Part shown: positions 45,232-58,395 of the stretch, piece by piece
Layout of the letters: every line of letters starts with the position of its first letter
Position numbering within the stretch: position 1 is the stretch's first letter
Source: Vicinamibacteria bacterium
Lineage (GTDB): Bacteria; Acidobacteriota; Vicinamibacteria; Fen-336
Assembly (NCBI GenBank): GCA_025994075.1
Contig: JAMQGV010000048.1
Location: forward strand, 126,001-190,000
DNA: 64,000 nucleotides
Reading direction: 5' to 3'
Position numbers and translations under genes: made by a program
Notes under the pieces: model-generated
What the model was told of the DNA's origin: nothing
Database searches by the model: none
Seen by the model: only the letters and a program-made list of their open reading frames with translations

Positions 45232-46110
45232 GTGATCCGGCGCCACGCGCGCCTCGTCTGGCGCGCCCTCAACCGCTTCTTCGACCACAACGGTCCCGAT
45301 CGCGCGGCGGCCGTGGCCTTCTACACGCTGCTGTCGCTGCTGCCGCTGCTCACGTTCCTGATCGCGGTGGGCGTCTGGCTGCTGGGTTCGTACGAGGCGG
45401 CCTATCGGGTGACGCTGATGCTCTTCAGCGGCATCGTCGTCCACCTCGACGAGCGGGCGATGGACACCCTGCGCGAGGCCCTGGGCGCCGCGGGACGCTT
45501 CCAGATCCCCGGCCTGCTGCTGCTGGCCTGGACGTCGAAGCGCATCTTCACGTCGCTGTTCGGGGCGATGGAGACCGTCTTCGAGGTCCCCGGCCGCGGC
45601 TTCGCCCGCGGCAACCTGGTCGGCTTCGGGATGGTGCTCGCCACCGGTTTCGCGCTGCTGCTGACGCTGGCCGCGGGCATGATGGCGACCGGCGCGGAGG
45701 CGATGCTCGAGCACGTCGCCGGCTTCGCGGGCTTCGAGCGGCTCCGCGGCGCGACGGACTCGGCGGCAGCCCGGGCGCTGCCGATGCTGATCGCCTTCAC
45801 CTTCTTCTTCCTCGTCTACCGCCTCGGGCCCCGACGCCGGACCGTCTCGCCCCGTCATGCCGCGCTCGGGGCGCTGCTCGCCACGGCGCTGTGGGAGATG
45901 GCCAAGGCGGGCTTCGCGTACTACGTCAAGAACCTCGCCCAGTTCGGCCTGTACGGCGCGCTGGAGGCGATCGTCGTGCTCGCGCTGTGGCTGGAGATCT
46001 CGGTGTCGATCATCCTGCTCTGCGGGGAGTTCGTCGCGGAACTGATCGCGGACGGCCACGAGAACGGCGCGCTGGAGAGCGGCGCGCCGGCCGACCTGGC
46101 GAAAAATTGA
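45232..46110 (+). CDS. YihY/virulence factor BrkB-family membrane protein
   Basis: 292 residues from a GTG. It is polytopic, with the family segments DRAAAVAFYTLLSLLPLLTFLIA, LAWTSKRIFTSLFGAMETVFEV and ALWEMAKAGFAYYVKNLAQFGLYGALEAIVVLALWLE. BrkB/YihY proteins are inner-membrane proteins with no agreed transport substrate. The stop codon overlaps the -35 box of the promoter for the next transcript. Confidence 0.93.
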   Translation: MIRRHARLVWRALNRFFDHNGPDRAAAVAFYTLLSLLPLLTFLIAVGVWLLGSYEAAYRVTLMLFSGIVVHLDERAMDTLREALGAAGRFQIPGLLLLAWTSKRIFTSLFGAMETVFEVPGRGFARGNLVGFGMVLATGFALLLTLAAGMMATGAEAMLEHVAGFAGFERLRGATDSAAARALPMLIAFTFFFLVYRLGPRRRTVSPRHAALGALLATALWEMAKAGFAYYVKNLAQFGLYGALEAIVVLALWLEISVSIILLCGEFVAELIADGHENGALESGAPADLAKN

Positions 46111-46135
46111 CAAAAGCGAAATAAAAGCGAATCAT
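46107..46135 (+). promoter_or_regulatory. Strong promoter before the small membrane protein
   Basis: TTGACA (46107-46112) and AATCAT (46130-46135), spaced 17 bp, lie 56 bases before the GTG at 46191. The spacer holds the repeat AAAAGCGAA twice, 11 bp apart. Confidence 0.7.
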
Positions 46136-46190
46136 CCGGAACCGATACGGCACAGGGGTCGTTTACCTGTATGGCGGGAGGGTTCCAAAG

Positions 46191-46364
46191 GTGCTGCTGC
46201 TTCAGTCGTTCCTGGCTCTGGGGCTGGTCGTCGCGGGTTTCGGCGTGTTCATGCTGCTGCGCTGGGCCGACCGGCTCGAGGCCCCGCCCGTTCGCGCCAC
46301 GGCCTCGGTGCACCCATTCACGCCGCGGTCGCACGCGCCCGGCGGCGGGCGCCGCGCGGCCTGA
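46191..46364 (+). CDS. Small single-pass membrane protein
   Basis: 57 residues from the GTG at 46191, with GGGAGGG eight bases upstream and a consensus -35 further upstream. The product is VLLLQSFLALGLVVAGFGVFML (one membrane helix) followed by a basic, Pro/Arg-rich cytoplasmic tail (RWADRLEAPPVRATASV...). I do not recognise a family. Its position before tRNA-Glu suggests co-transcription. Confidence 0.65.
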   Translation: MLLLQSFLALGLVVAGFGVFMLLRWADRLEAPPVRATASVHPFTPRSHAPGGGRRAA

Positions 46365-46396
46365 CGCCGCGGGGTGCTACACTCCGCCAACGGCTC

Positions 46397-46473
46397 GACC
46401 CTGTGGTGCAGAGGCCCAGCACGTCACCCTTTCAAGGTGAAGATCGAGGGTTCGAATCCCTCCAGGGTCGCCA
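46397..46473 (+). tRNA. tRNA-Glu (anticodon TTC)
   Basis: A 77-nt cloverleaf. The acceptor stem GACCCTG pairs with CAGGGTC, the anticodon stem is TCACC/GGTGA around loop CTTTCAA (anticodon TTC), the T-loop is TTCGAAT, and CCA is encoded. The upstream small membrane gene ends 32 bases before it. Confidence 0.93.
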
Positions 46474-46519
46474 ACTCGCCTCATAACGGGGCCTCGCGCT
46501 CCTAACAGGGACAACGACG

Positions 46520-46867
46520 ATGAAGACCTCGATGGCAGGCCTCGCAGCCGTGGCCCTGGCCTGTCTTGCCTTCCCCGCCCACGCGACCGAGCCGATGCAG
46601 AAGCAGGCCAAGAAGCTCGGGTTTCCCGTCAAGAACTGCCTCTACTGCCACGCCACGCCTCACGCAGAGGAGGTGATGCTCGACCGCGCGCGAAAGGCCC
46701 ACGTTCCTGCCGGCAACTGCCTCGTCTGCCACGGCAACGACATCCCGGGCACGCTCAACGACCGCGGCCACTGGCTGGTCGCCGAGAAGGAGCGGCTGAA
46801 GGCCAAGGAAGCCGACATGGCCTGGCTGAAGGACTACGTGGAGAAGAAGCCCGCAGCCAAGAAGTAG
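46520..46867 (+). CDS. Periplasmic diheme c-type cytochrome
   Basis: 115 residues with a signal peptide (MKTSMAGLAAVALACLAFPAHA). Two CxxCH haem-binding motifs are seen: CLYCHA at residues 40-44 and CLVCHG at 67-71. It would carry electrons in the periplasm; the C-terminus is lysine-rich. It is monocistronic and convergent with the cyclase gene, separated by a hairpin. Partner and pathway are unknown. Confidence 0.9.
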   Translation: MKTSMAGLAAVALACLAFPAHATEPMQKQAKKLGFPVKNCLYCHATPHAEEVMLDRARKAHVPAGNCLVCHGNDIPGTLNDRGHWLVAEKERLKAKEADMAWLKDYVEKKPAAKK

Positions 46868-46885
46868 GGCGCCGCCGAGGCGCCC
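46867..46885. terminator. Bidirectional hairpin between convergent genes
   Basis: GGGCGCC (46867-46873) pairs perfectly with GGCGCCC (46879-46885). There is no U-run. It lies between the stop codons of the cytochrome and cyclase genes and may slow transcription from both sides. Confidence 0.45.
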
Positions 46886-46898
46886 TCGGGCGCTGCGG

Positions 46899-48677
46899 TC
46901 AGTGGCCCGCCGGGCGCAGCGGCTTGAGGAAGGCCTCCGCCTCGGGGCCGATCGCGGTGAAGCGCAGGATCAGCGCACGCCCGTCTTCGCCCCGGACCTC
47001 GAGCACCTTCGCGTACAGGTCCCCGCCGAGGTCCTCCCCGTCGGCCTTCACGAGCGCGATCTTGACGTTCGACAGCGGCGGCAGCGAGGCCTCGGAGGAG
47101 ATCTCGCCCCCGTGCTCCGACAGCTTCACGAGCTGCCCGGCATACGCCTTCTCCCCGACCGACTTGCCCTCGAGCACGTAGTACCGCAGGGCGACCGGGG
47201 GCTGCAGGGCCTGGTAGTGCTCCTCGCGCTCGGCGAGGTACACCGCGTACGGGGCGCCGATGCCCTGCAGGTCGTGGACGCGGATCGGCTCCTTGGCGCC
47301 CTTGGCCTTGACCTCGACCACGTCGCCCAGCTTCAGCTCCGCCTTCACCTCGGCGATGGTCGTCTCCGAGACGAGGATCTGGCCGCCGACCGTGTACGAC
47401 TCGATGCGCCCCGTCAGGTTGACGGGCGGGCCGACGACCGCGTACTTGGTCCGGCGCTGCGACCCGATGTTGCCGACGACCACCTCGCCCGTGTGGATCG
47501 CGAGGCCCATCTCGAGCCGCGGCAGGCCCTGCGACTCGAGGCCGCGGTTGAACTCCTCCATCGCCGCCTGCATCTCGATCGCGCAGGCGCAGGCCCGGGC
47601 CGCGTCGTCCTCGCGCTTCATCGGCGCGCCGAAGATGGTCAGGATCGCGTCGCCGATGATCTCGTCGATGGTGCCGTTGTACTTCATGATGATCTCGGTC
47701 ATCACCCCGAGATACTGGTTGAGCATCGTGACGACCGACTCCGGCCCCAGCCGCTCCGACACCGACGTGAAAGCCCGCAGGTCGGACATCATGATGGTGA
47801 CCGTGCGCTTCTCGCCGCCCAGCTTGAGGCCCTCGGGCGACTCCAGCAGGGCGTTCACGATGTCGTCCGAGAGGTAGCGGCCGAAGGTGTTGCGGATGAA
47901 GCGGTTGCGCACCTCCAGGTGCTCGGCCAGACGCTGGATCTCGTCCTTCTGGCGCTTCAGGGCGAGCTGGGTCTGGACCCGCGCCAGCACCACCGGGAAG
48001 TCGAGCGGCTTGGTCACGTAGTCGTTGGCGCCCAGCTTCAGCGCCTCGACGATGTCCTCGCTCTGGTCCTTGGCCGTCGCCATGATGATCGGCAGGTCGG
48101 CCATCGAGTACTTCTCGCGCAGCGTCTTCAGCACGTCGATGCCGCTGATGCCCGGCATCATCACGTCGAGCAGCACCATGTCGAAGCGCTGCTTCTCGAT
48201 CATCTCGAGCGCCTTGTAGCCGTCTTCCGCCGTCAGCACCTTGTACTTGCGGCCGGTCAGGCGCCGCGACAGCATGTCGCGGTTCATCTCGTTGTCGTCG
48301 ACGACGAGCAGCGGCCCGCCTTCGTCGCCGGCCGGCGTGCCCGAGGGCCTGTCGAGCGGGGTCAGGGAGGCGGACGGGGCGGGCGCTGTGGCCGAAGCGG
48401 CAGGCACGGGCGTCGCCGCGGGGGCCGCGGGCGCAGCCGGCGGCACTGCCGCGGCTCCGGTTGCGGGCGCAGGCAGGCCGCTGCCCGGGTTGAGGAACTT
48501 GTCGATCAGCTCGATCTCGCGGCGGGCCGCCTGCTGGATCTTCTGCAGGTCGGGCACGTAGTCGGCGTGACCTTCGTCTTCGGCCTGCTCCTGGAGCAAC
48601 TCGGCGTAGCCGAGGATCTGGTTGATCGGCGTCCGGAGGTCGTGGCGCGCCTTGGAGAACGGATCGTTCTCGGACAT
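46899..48677 (-). CDS. HisKA-REC-adenylate/guanylate cyclase hybrid, no kinase ATPase
   Basis: 592 residues. Residues 1-65 are a HisKA dimerisation helix with His12 in RHDLRTPINQILGYAEL, then an Ala/Pro linker to about 115. Residues 120-240 form a receiver domain (acidic DD127-128, phosphoacceptor Asp171 in LLDVMMPG, Thr201, Lys223). Residues 290-470 are a class III cyclase domain with metal-binding Asp299 and Asp343. The C-terminal part (490-592) resembles a PilZ-like domain. No HATPase domain is present, so phosphorylation must come from elsewhere; the FHA kinase at 53302 has a similar HisKA sequence. Confidence 0.9.
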   Translation of the reverse strand: MSENDPFSKARHDLRTPINQILGYAELLQEQAEDEGHADYVPDLQKIQQAARREIELIDKFLNPGSGLPAPATGAAAVPPAAPAAPAATPVPAASATAPAPSASLTPLDRPSGTPAGDEGGPLLVVDDNEMNRDMLSRRLTGRKYKVLTAEDGYKALEMIEKQRFDMVLLDVMMPGISGIDVLKTLREKYSMADLPIIMATAKDQSEDIVEALKLGANDYVTKPLDFPVVLARVQTQLALKRQKDEIQRLAEHLEVRNRFIRNTFGRYLSDDIVNALLESPEGLKLGGEKRTVTIMMSDLRAFTSVSERLGPESVVTMLNQYLGVMTEIIMKYNGTIDEIIGDAILTIFGAPMKREDDAARACACAIEMQAAMEEFNRGLESQGLPRLEMGLAIHTGEVVVGNIGSQRRTKYAVVGPPVNLTGRIESYTVGGQILVSETTIAEVKAELKLGDVVEVKAKGAKEPIRVHDLQGIGAPYAVYLAEREEHYQALQPPVALRYYVLEGKSVGEKAYAGQLVKLSEHGGEISSEASLPPLSNVKIALVKADGEDLGGDLYAKVLEVRGEDGRALILRFTAIGPEAEAFLKPLRPAGH

Positions 48678-48686
48678 GCCCGTTCG

Positions 48687-49604
48687 CTAGCCCGCCAGCA
48701 GGCTGAACGCGCCCCGTGCGCGGTCGAACGCGTAGGTGCGGCCCTCGATGGCGAGCTGGAAGTTGGGGGCACCCTTGCCGTGCCGCCGCCAGGTCGCGCG
48801 GATGTCCTGGTCGGACAGCGAGGGCGCGTGGTGCCCGGCCAGCACCAGGACTCCGGGGTGCGCCCGTGCGACGTTCGAGGCGTGCTCCTGGGAGCCGTGG
48901 CCGTGCATCTGCTGCTTGATGTCCGGGAAGTGCGAGTCGTAGACCGCGAGGTGGGCGCCGGTGATCAGCTTGCGCTCGGTCTCGGCGGTGCCGGCGTGCG
49001 GCTCGTGGTCCGACAGGTAGGCGACGGTCGGCCCCTTGCGCACGGCCAGCCGGAAGCCGGCGGTGTCGAGGAAGCGGCGGTTGTCGCCCGAGCCCGAGTA
49101 GTGGTTGAGCGGCGAGGTACGCAGCGAGAACGAGCCGATCGTGCGCTTCTCCTCGGCCGAGATCGTCACGTACTCGAGCCTCGCCACCGTGCCCATCGCC
49201 AGCAGGTCGAGCGGCACGTAGAGCGGGTGGGCGTAGCCGGCGCGAATGCCCCCGATCGCCTCGGCGGTGCCGTAGAGCTTGACCTCGAGGCCGTTGCCCC
49301 GGCGCCAGAACCAGTCGGCGTCCTTCAGCCCCTCCCAGTGGTCCATGTGGGCGTGGGTGATCAGGACGTGCACCCGTCGCACCGTCGAGAACCGCGGCTC
49401 GGTCATCAGCGCGTGGCCGAAGGCGGCGAGCCCGCGGCCGGCGTCGAACACGAACGCGTCGGTGGCGGTCGTGACCGAGTAGCACGAGGTGTGGTTCCCG
49501 ATCGAGGATCGGCGCGGCAGCAGGTTTCGCGAGCCCCTGCAGCCCCAGACGTCGAAGTGGACCTCGTCGTCGCGGAGCGGCCGGGCGGTGAGCTTCTTGG
49601 GCAT
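48687..49604 (-). CDS. Metallo-beta-lactamase-fold hydrolase
   Basis: 305 residues from the ATG at 49604; an upstream GTG at 49685 is possible but the extra residues look non-conserved. The MBL zinc motif is ITHAHMDHWEGL (HxHxDH), with further ligands DHEPHAG, YDSHFP and GHHAP. Relatives include cyclic-nucleotide phosphodiesterases and PhnP-like enzymes. Adjacent, same-direction location directly upstream of a cyclase supports a link to cyclic nucleotides, by inference. Confidence 0.85.
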   Translation of the reverse strand: MPKKLTARPLRDDEVHFDVWGCRGSRNLLPRRSSIGNHTSCYSVTTATDAFVFDAGRGLAAFGHALMTEPRFSTVRRVHVLITHAHMDHWEGLKDADWFWRRGNGLEVKLYGTAEAIGGIRAGYAHPLYVPLDLLAMGTVARLEYVTISAEEKRTIGSFSLRTSPLNHYSGSGDNRRFLDTAGFRLAVRKGPTVAYLSDHEPHAGTAETERKLITGAHLAVYDSHFPDIKQQMHGHGSQEHASNVARAHPGVLVLAGHHAPSLSDQDIRATWRRHGKGAPNFQLAIEGRTYAFDRARGAFSLLAG

Positions 49605-49681
49605 CGGTGGTTCGGGGTTCTCCCGTGAGTCGGGAATGCTACCAGACGACCGCCGCCCCCGGCCGGAAGATGTGCGCTGGC

Positions 49682-51112
49682 TCACTTCTCCGCGGCGGCC
49701 AGCTCATCGGCGCCGGGCTCGAGCTCCTCGACGACCCGCAGCGTGCGCCAGTCGCCGCGCCGGAAGCGGACGAGCATCGCGACCCCGACCAGAAACACGT
49801 AGAAGGTGGCGGCGCCCCAGGCCGCGTACAGGCCGTACCCCAGGTGGAAGCACAGCACCCAGGTCGGCAGCAGCATCCCCAGGCTCGAGGCCACGACGCT
49901 GGCGCGCAGCGGGAAGGCGGTGTCGCCCGCCCCCTTGAGCGCCGCCGCGAAGATCACGTTGGCCATGTCGAAGATCGAGTAGAACGCGACGAAGCGCAGC
50001 AGCACGACCGACAGCTCGCCGATCCTCGCGAACTGGCCGGGCGCGGAACCCGCGGCGTACGGCGCCAGGAGCAGCTCCGGGACCAGCACGTAGAGGGCGC
50101 CGCAGGCGCCCATGTACACGAAGCTCATCTTGAAGCCGGACCAGGTCGCCCGCTCCGCCGCCGCCACGTCGCCGGCGCCCAGTGCCTTGCTGACCAGGGC
50201 CGCCACCCCGAAGCCCAGGCCGAGCATCGGCGTGAAGACGATCATGTTGAGGTTGAACGCGATGCCCGTGGCCGCCAGCTCGGCCGTGCCCAGCCGCCCG
50301 ACCATGAACATGAACAACGCGAAGGCGAAGATCTCGAGGGCGTAGTGGAGGCCCGCCGGCACGCCGAGCCGCACCAGGCGGCGGAACAGCCCGGCCTCCA
50401 GCCGCCAGTCGGCCAGGGTGCGGTACGCCTCCCGGTTCGGGCGCCGGACCATCAGCGCGAAGAAGCAGAGCGCTCCGAACGCCTGCGAGGCGATGGTGGC
50501 CGCGGCGGCCCCCGCCACGCCCGCCCGCTCGAAGCCGCCGTGGCCGAAGATCCAGAGGTAGTCGAGCACGGCGTTGACCGCCGTCACCGCGACGTTGACG
50601 ACGAGCACGACGAGCGTCCGTCCGCGGCCGGCGAAGAACGCCGACAGCGTCGCCATCGCCACCACCGGAAGGGTGCCGAGCAGCAGCACCTGGGCGTAGG
50701 TCACCTCGTACTGCTGCACGATCCTGGAGTGACCCGCGAAGGCGAACACCGGCTCGGCCAGCGGCGTCAGCGCGACGCCGCCGACGCCGGAGGCCAGCGC
50801 GAACCACAGCCCCTGCCACATCGCGGCGCCGACGCGCTCGGGACGTCCTGCGCCCAGGTACTGAGCCACGAAGGAGGTCACGTACTCCCCCGTGCCGATG
50901 CAGACGCCGATGTAGGTCCAGACGACGAACAGCGCCGTCACCGCCCCGGCGACCGCCTCGGCCGAGTACCAGGTCAGGAACAGCCGGTCGACGAACGTCT
51001 GCAGGGTGAACGAGAGCTGGGCGAGGATCAGCGGGTAGCCGATCCGCAGCACCTCGCGGCCGCCACCGGGCCCCTCCCAGAACCCCACCGGGGCCGGCGC
51101 GGTCGCGGTCAT
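49682..51112 (-). CDS. MATE-family efflux transporter
   Basis: 476 residues with twelve predicted membrane helices. MATE signatures include LRIGYPLILAQLSFTLQTFVDRLFLTWYSAEAVAGA and the second half LGVPAGLHYALEIFAFALFMFMVGRLGTAELAATGIAFNL. It exports cationic or drug-like compounds using Na+ or H+. It overlaps divergently with the first codons of the transglutaminase-like gene. Confidence 0.95.
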   Translation of the reverse strand: MTATAPAPVGFWEGPGGGREVLRIGYPLILAQLSFTLQTFVDRLFLTWYSAEAVAGAVTALFVVWTYIGVCIGTGEYVTSFVAQYLGAGRPERVGAAMWQGLWFALASGVGGVALTPLAEPVFAFAGHSRIVQQYEVTYAQVLLLGTLPVVAMATLSAFFAGRGRTLVVLVVNVAVTAVNAVLDYLWIFGHGGFERAGVAGAAAATIASQAFGALCFFALMVRRPNREAYRTLADWRLEAGLFRRLVRLGVPAGLHYALEIFAFALFMFMVGRLGTAELAATGIAFNLNMIVFTPMLGLGFGVAALVSKALGAGDVAAAERATWSGFKMSFVYMGACGALYVLVPELLLAPYAAGSAPGQFARIGELSVVLLRFVAFYSIFDMANVIFAAALKGAGDTAFPLRASVVASSLGMLLPTWVLCFHLGYGLYAAWGAATFYVFLVGVAMLVRFRRGDWRTLRVVEELEPGADELAAAEK

Positions 51113-51134
51113 GGAAATGCGATTATCTCCCGGC

Positions 51135-51763
51135 GTGACCTCCCCCGACTTCGGACTGCGCCCCTCCGAGCTGCGGCGCCTGCGCGCCCTCGATCCGCCG
51201 TGGCGGATCCAGAGGCTGCTCGACGGACTCGACTACGACGTCGCGGGCGCCCACTGCCGCTCCCCGCGCCGCGCCCTGCGCGAGCGCCGGGTGCAGTGCA
51301 TGGACGGCGCGCTGCTGGCGGCCGCGGCGTTGCGCGTGCAGGGCCATCCGCCGCTGCTGCTGGACCTCGAGGCGGAGCACGACGACGACCACGTGCTGGC
51401 GATCTTCCGCGGCCCGACCGGGCGCTGGGGGGCGCTCGGCCGCTCGAACTACTCCGGCCTGCGCTACCGCGAGCCCGTGCACGACACCCTGCGCAGCCTG
51501 GCCCTGTCCTACCTCGAGGTCTACTTCAACCTGCGCGGCGAGAAGTCCCTGCGCCGCTACTCGGTCGCCGTCGACCTCGCGCGCTTCGACGCCCGCAACT
51601 GGATGACCGCCGAGGACGACCTGTGGGACATCCCCGAGCACCTCTGCCACGTGCGCCACCACCGGCTGCTCGCGCCGGCCGAGGAGCGCGCGCTGGCGCG
51701 GGTGGACCGGCGGACGTTCGCGGCCGGCCTCGTCGGCCGGCAGGGCGAGTTCGGAGGCAGGCG

Positions 51764-51767
<4 letters not shown>
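51135..51767 (+). CDS. Transglutaminase-fold protein of unknown role
   Basis: About 210 residues from the GTG at 51135; an ATG at 51111 overlaps the MATE start and is less likely. A Cys-containing VQCMDGALLAAAALR, the His in DDDHVLAIFRGPTGRWGALGRSNY and the later GEKSLRRYSVAVDLARFDARNWMT suggest a papain-like/transglutaminase core with Cys-His-Asp. The family is widespread but uncharacterised. Its stop overlaps the glpK start (ATGA), so the two are translationally coupled. Confidence 0.7.
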
Positions 51768-53251
<1,484 letters not shown>

Positions 53252-53254
53252 GGT

Positions 53255-53283
53255 TTGACGGCGGCAGCGGCCTCGGCAATGAT
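53255..53283 (+). promoter_or_regulatory. Promoter of the FHA histidine kinase
   Basis: TTGACG (53255-53260) and AATGAT (53278-53283) with a 17-bp spacer. The start codon TTG follows about 12 bases after the predicted transcription start. Confidence 0.65.
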
Positions 53284-53301
53284 CCGCCGCGAGTTCACCC
53301 C

Positions 53302-55019
53302 TTGACCTGCCGACACTGCGGCCAACCCGTCGACGCGCAGGCCGACCGCTGCCCCGGCTGCGGGCGGCGGCTGGCGCTGGCGGTGCTGCAGGTCTTCCGC
53401 GGCGAGCAGCCCGGCGAGGTCTACGCGCTGGGCACGGCCGCGCTGCGCATCGGCCGCAGCCTCGACAACGACATCTGCCTCGGCGACGCCTCCGTCTCGC
53501 GCTTCCACGCCCGCATCGAGCCCGACGGAGACGGTGGAGGCTACGCGATCGAGGACCAGGGCAGCACCCGCGGCCTGTTCGTCAACGGCCAGCGCGCCCA
53601 GCGCGTCGCCCTGCACCCCGGGGACGTTGTGACGCTCGGCGACGTCACGCTGCGCTTCTCGCCGCCCGACGAGCCCGGCGGCGGAACCGAAGCCGCGACG
53701 TCGGCCAGCGTGCTGCTTTCCGTGCTCGAGGCGATCAACGCGACGCACGTGCTGAGCGAGGTGATGGACCGCGTGCTGGACGCGGTGATCCAGTTGACCG
53801 GCGCCGAGCGCGGCTTCCTGTTCCTGACCGACGACCCGGCCGAGGTGCCGGCCGGCGCGGAGACCCTCGACGAGGGCGTCGTCGGCCTGCGCCAGCGCGC
53901 GGCCCGCGTCCGCGGGGGGGCGCCCCGCTCGGAGTCCACGGGCCTCGGCATCTCGACCTCCGTGCTGCGGCTGGTGATGGAGCGCGGGCAGACGGTGGCG
54001 ACGGGCAACGCCGCGGCAGAGCCCTCGTTCGCCCCCTTCCAGAGCGTCGCCAACCTGTCGCTGCGCACGATCGTCTGCCTGCCTCTGCGCCCCCCGCGGG
54101 CCGACCACGAGACGCAGCCGCGGCCGCCGATCGGCGCGCTGTACGTCGACAACTCCGTGCTCTCGGCTCCCTTCCGGCCCGACGCGCTGCGCGCGGCCGA
54201 GGCCCTGGCCGTGCACGCCGGGCTCGCGATCGAGAACGCCCGCCTGTTCGAGCGCGAGCAGCGCACGATCGCCGAGTTGGAGAAGGCGCGCGACCGCGCC
54301 CAGGAGGCGAGCCGCGCCAAGAGCGCGTTCCTCGCCAACATGAGTCACGAGCTGCACACGCCGCTCAACGCGATCCTCAACTACGCCGAGATGCTCGTCG
54401 AGCGCGCCGAAGACGAGGGCGCCGACGGCTTCCTGCCCGACGCGCGGCGCATCGTCGGCTCCGGCAGGCACCTGCTGCGGCTGATCGACGACGTGCTGGA
54501 CCTGGCCCGTCTCGAGGAAGGCCGGATGAAGCTGGCCGCCCGCCCGTTCGAGCCGGAGAAGCTCCTGCGTGAGGTGGTCGACGGGCACCGCGCGCTCGCC
54601 GAGGAGAACGAGAACTCGCTCGAGCTCCAGTTGCACGGGGACCTCGGCGAGATGGAGAGCGACCCGCGCCGGCTGCGCCAGATCCTGGCCAGCCTGGTCA
54701 CCAACGCGCTGAAGTTCACGCAGAAGGGGGCGGTCCGGGTGGAGGCCTCCGCCGAGGTCGTCGCGGGCGCTCCCGGCGTGCGGTTCACGATCAGCGACAC
54801 CGGCGCCGGCATCGCCCCGGAGATGGCGGCCCGGCTGTTCGAGGCCTTCTCCCAGTCCGACGACTCGGACACCCGCAAGCACGGCGGGCTCGGCCTCGGC
54901 CTCGCGATCGCGAGCCGGCTGGCGATCGCGCTGGGCGGCCGCATCGAGGTCGAGACCCAGCCCGGCCGCGGCTCGGTCTTCTCGCTGCGCCTGCCGTCCG
55001 TCCTTCCCGGCGCGGCCGA

Positions 55020-55023
<4 letters not shown>
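53302..55023 (+). CDS. FHA-GAF sensor histidine kinase with N-terminal zinc ribbon
   Basis: 573 residues, with the TTG at 53302 as start. Residues 3-20 are a zinc ribbon (CRHC ... CPGC), about 30-115 an FHA phosphopeptide-binding domain (LRIGRSLDNDICLGDASVSRFHARI), about 135-325 a GAF domain, then HisKA with His349 in MSHELHTPLN and a HATPase domain (N box LVTNALKFTQKG, G1 DTGAGIAPE, G2 GGLGLGLAIA). It would sense a ligand plus phosphorylated protein and phosphorylate a receiver. The phosphorylation partner is not adjacent. Confidence 0.92.
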
Positions 55024-57333
<2,310 letters not shown>

Positions 57334-57335
<2 letters not shown>

Positions 57336-58395
57336 GAGCGGGGCGCTCATCTACGGGGCGTACGGGTACACCGGCGAACTGGTCCTGGAGCAGGCCCTGG
57401 CCACCGGCCTGCGACCCGTGCTGGCCGGCCGCAACGCCGCTGCCGTCGAGGCACTCGCCGCCCGCCACGGTCTGGAGGCGAGGGTCTTCGGCCTGGAGGA
57501 CCCCGCGGCCCTCGACCGCGGACTCGCGGGCATCGGCGCCGTGGCGCACTGCGCCGGTCCCTTCTCCCGCACGGCCCTGCCGATGGCCGAGGCGTGCCTG
57601 CGCAACCGCGTCCACTACCTCGACATCACGGGCGAGATCGCGGTCTTCGAGGCCCTGCACGGGCTCGACGCGCGTGCCCGCGCCGCGGGGGTCACGCTGC
57701 TGCCGGGCAGCGGCTTCGACGTCGTGCCCTCCGACTGCCTGGCCGCGCACCTGGCCCGCCGCCTGCCCGGCGCGACCTCGCTCGCGCTCGGCTTCCAGTC
57801 CACCGGGCGCGTCTCGCGCGGCACCGCGACGACGATGGTCGAGAACCTGCACCGCGGCGGCTGGGTGCGCCGTGGCGGCCGGCTGACGCCGGTGCCCGCG
57901 GGCTGGCGCGCGCGCACGATCGACTTCGGCGCCGGGCCCGTCCACGCCATGACGATCCCGTGGGGCGACGTCGCGACCGCCTGGCATTCCACGGGCATCC
58001 CCGATGTCCTTGTCTATCTCGCCGTGCCGCCGTCCGCGCGCGTCGCGGCGCGGCTGTCGAACCTGGTGCGACCGCTGCTCGCGACGCGCGTCGTGCAATC
58101 GCTGCTGCTGCGGCGCGTGCGCGCCGGCGCCCCGGGCCCGAGCGCGGAACGCCGGGCCCGCTCCGCGTGCCTGCTCTGGGGCGAAGCCCGCGCGCCCCGG
58201 GGCCGCGTCGTGGCGCGGCTGCGGGTTCCCGACGGCTACACCCACACGGCGCACGCGGCCGTGGCCGTGCTCGAGCGACTGCTCGCCGGCGGCGTGGCGG
58301 CCGGGTTCCAGACCCCGTCGCGCGCCTTCGGACCCGAGTTCGTGCTGCAACTGCCCGGCGTCAGCCGCACCGACGACCCGACGGAGGAATCATGA
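57334..58395 (+). CDS. Saccharopine dehydrogenase-like/trans-acting enoyl reductase protein
   Basis: 353 residues. The N-terminal Rossmann domain begins ALIYGAYGYTGELVLEQAL, and GPFSRTALPMAEACLRNRVHYLDITGE is the saccharopine-reductase-like pattern. Many annotated relatives are short-chain-like reductases of lipid metabolism. Substrate is unknown. It overlaps the thioesterase-like gene (ATGA), suggesting a shared acyl-CoA-linked task. Confidence 0.85.
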
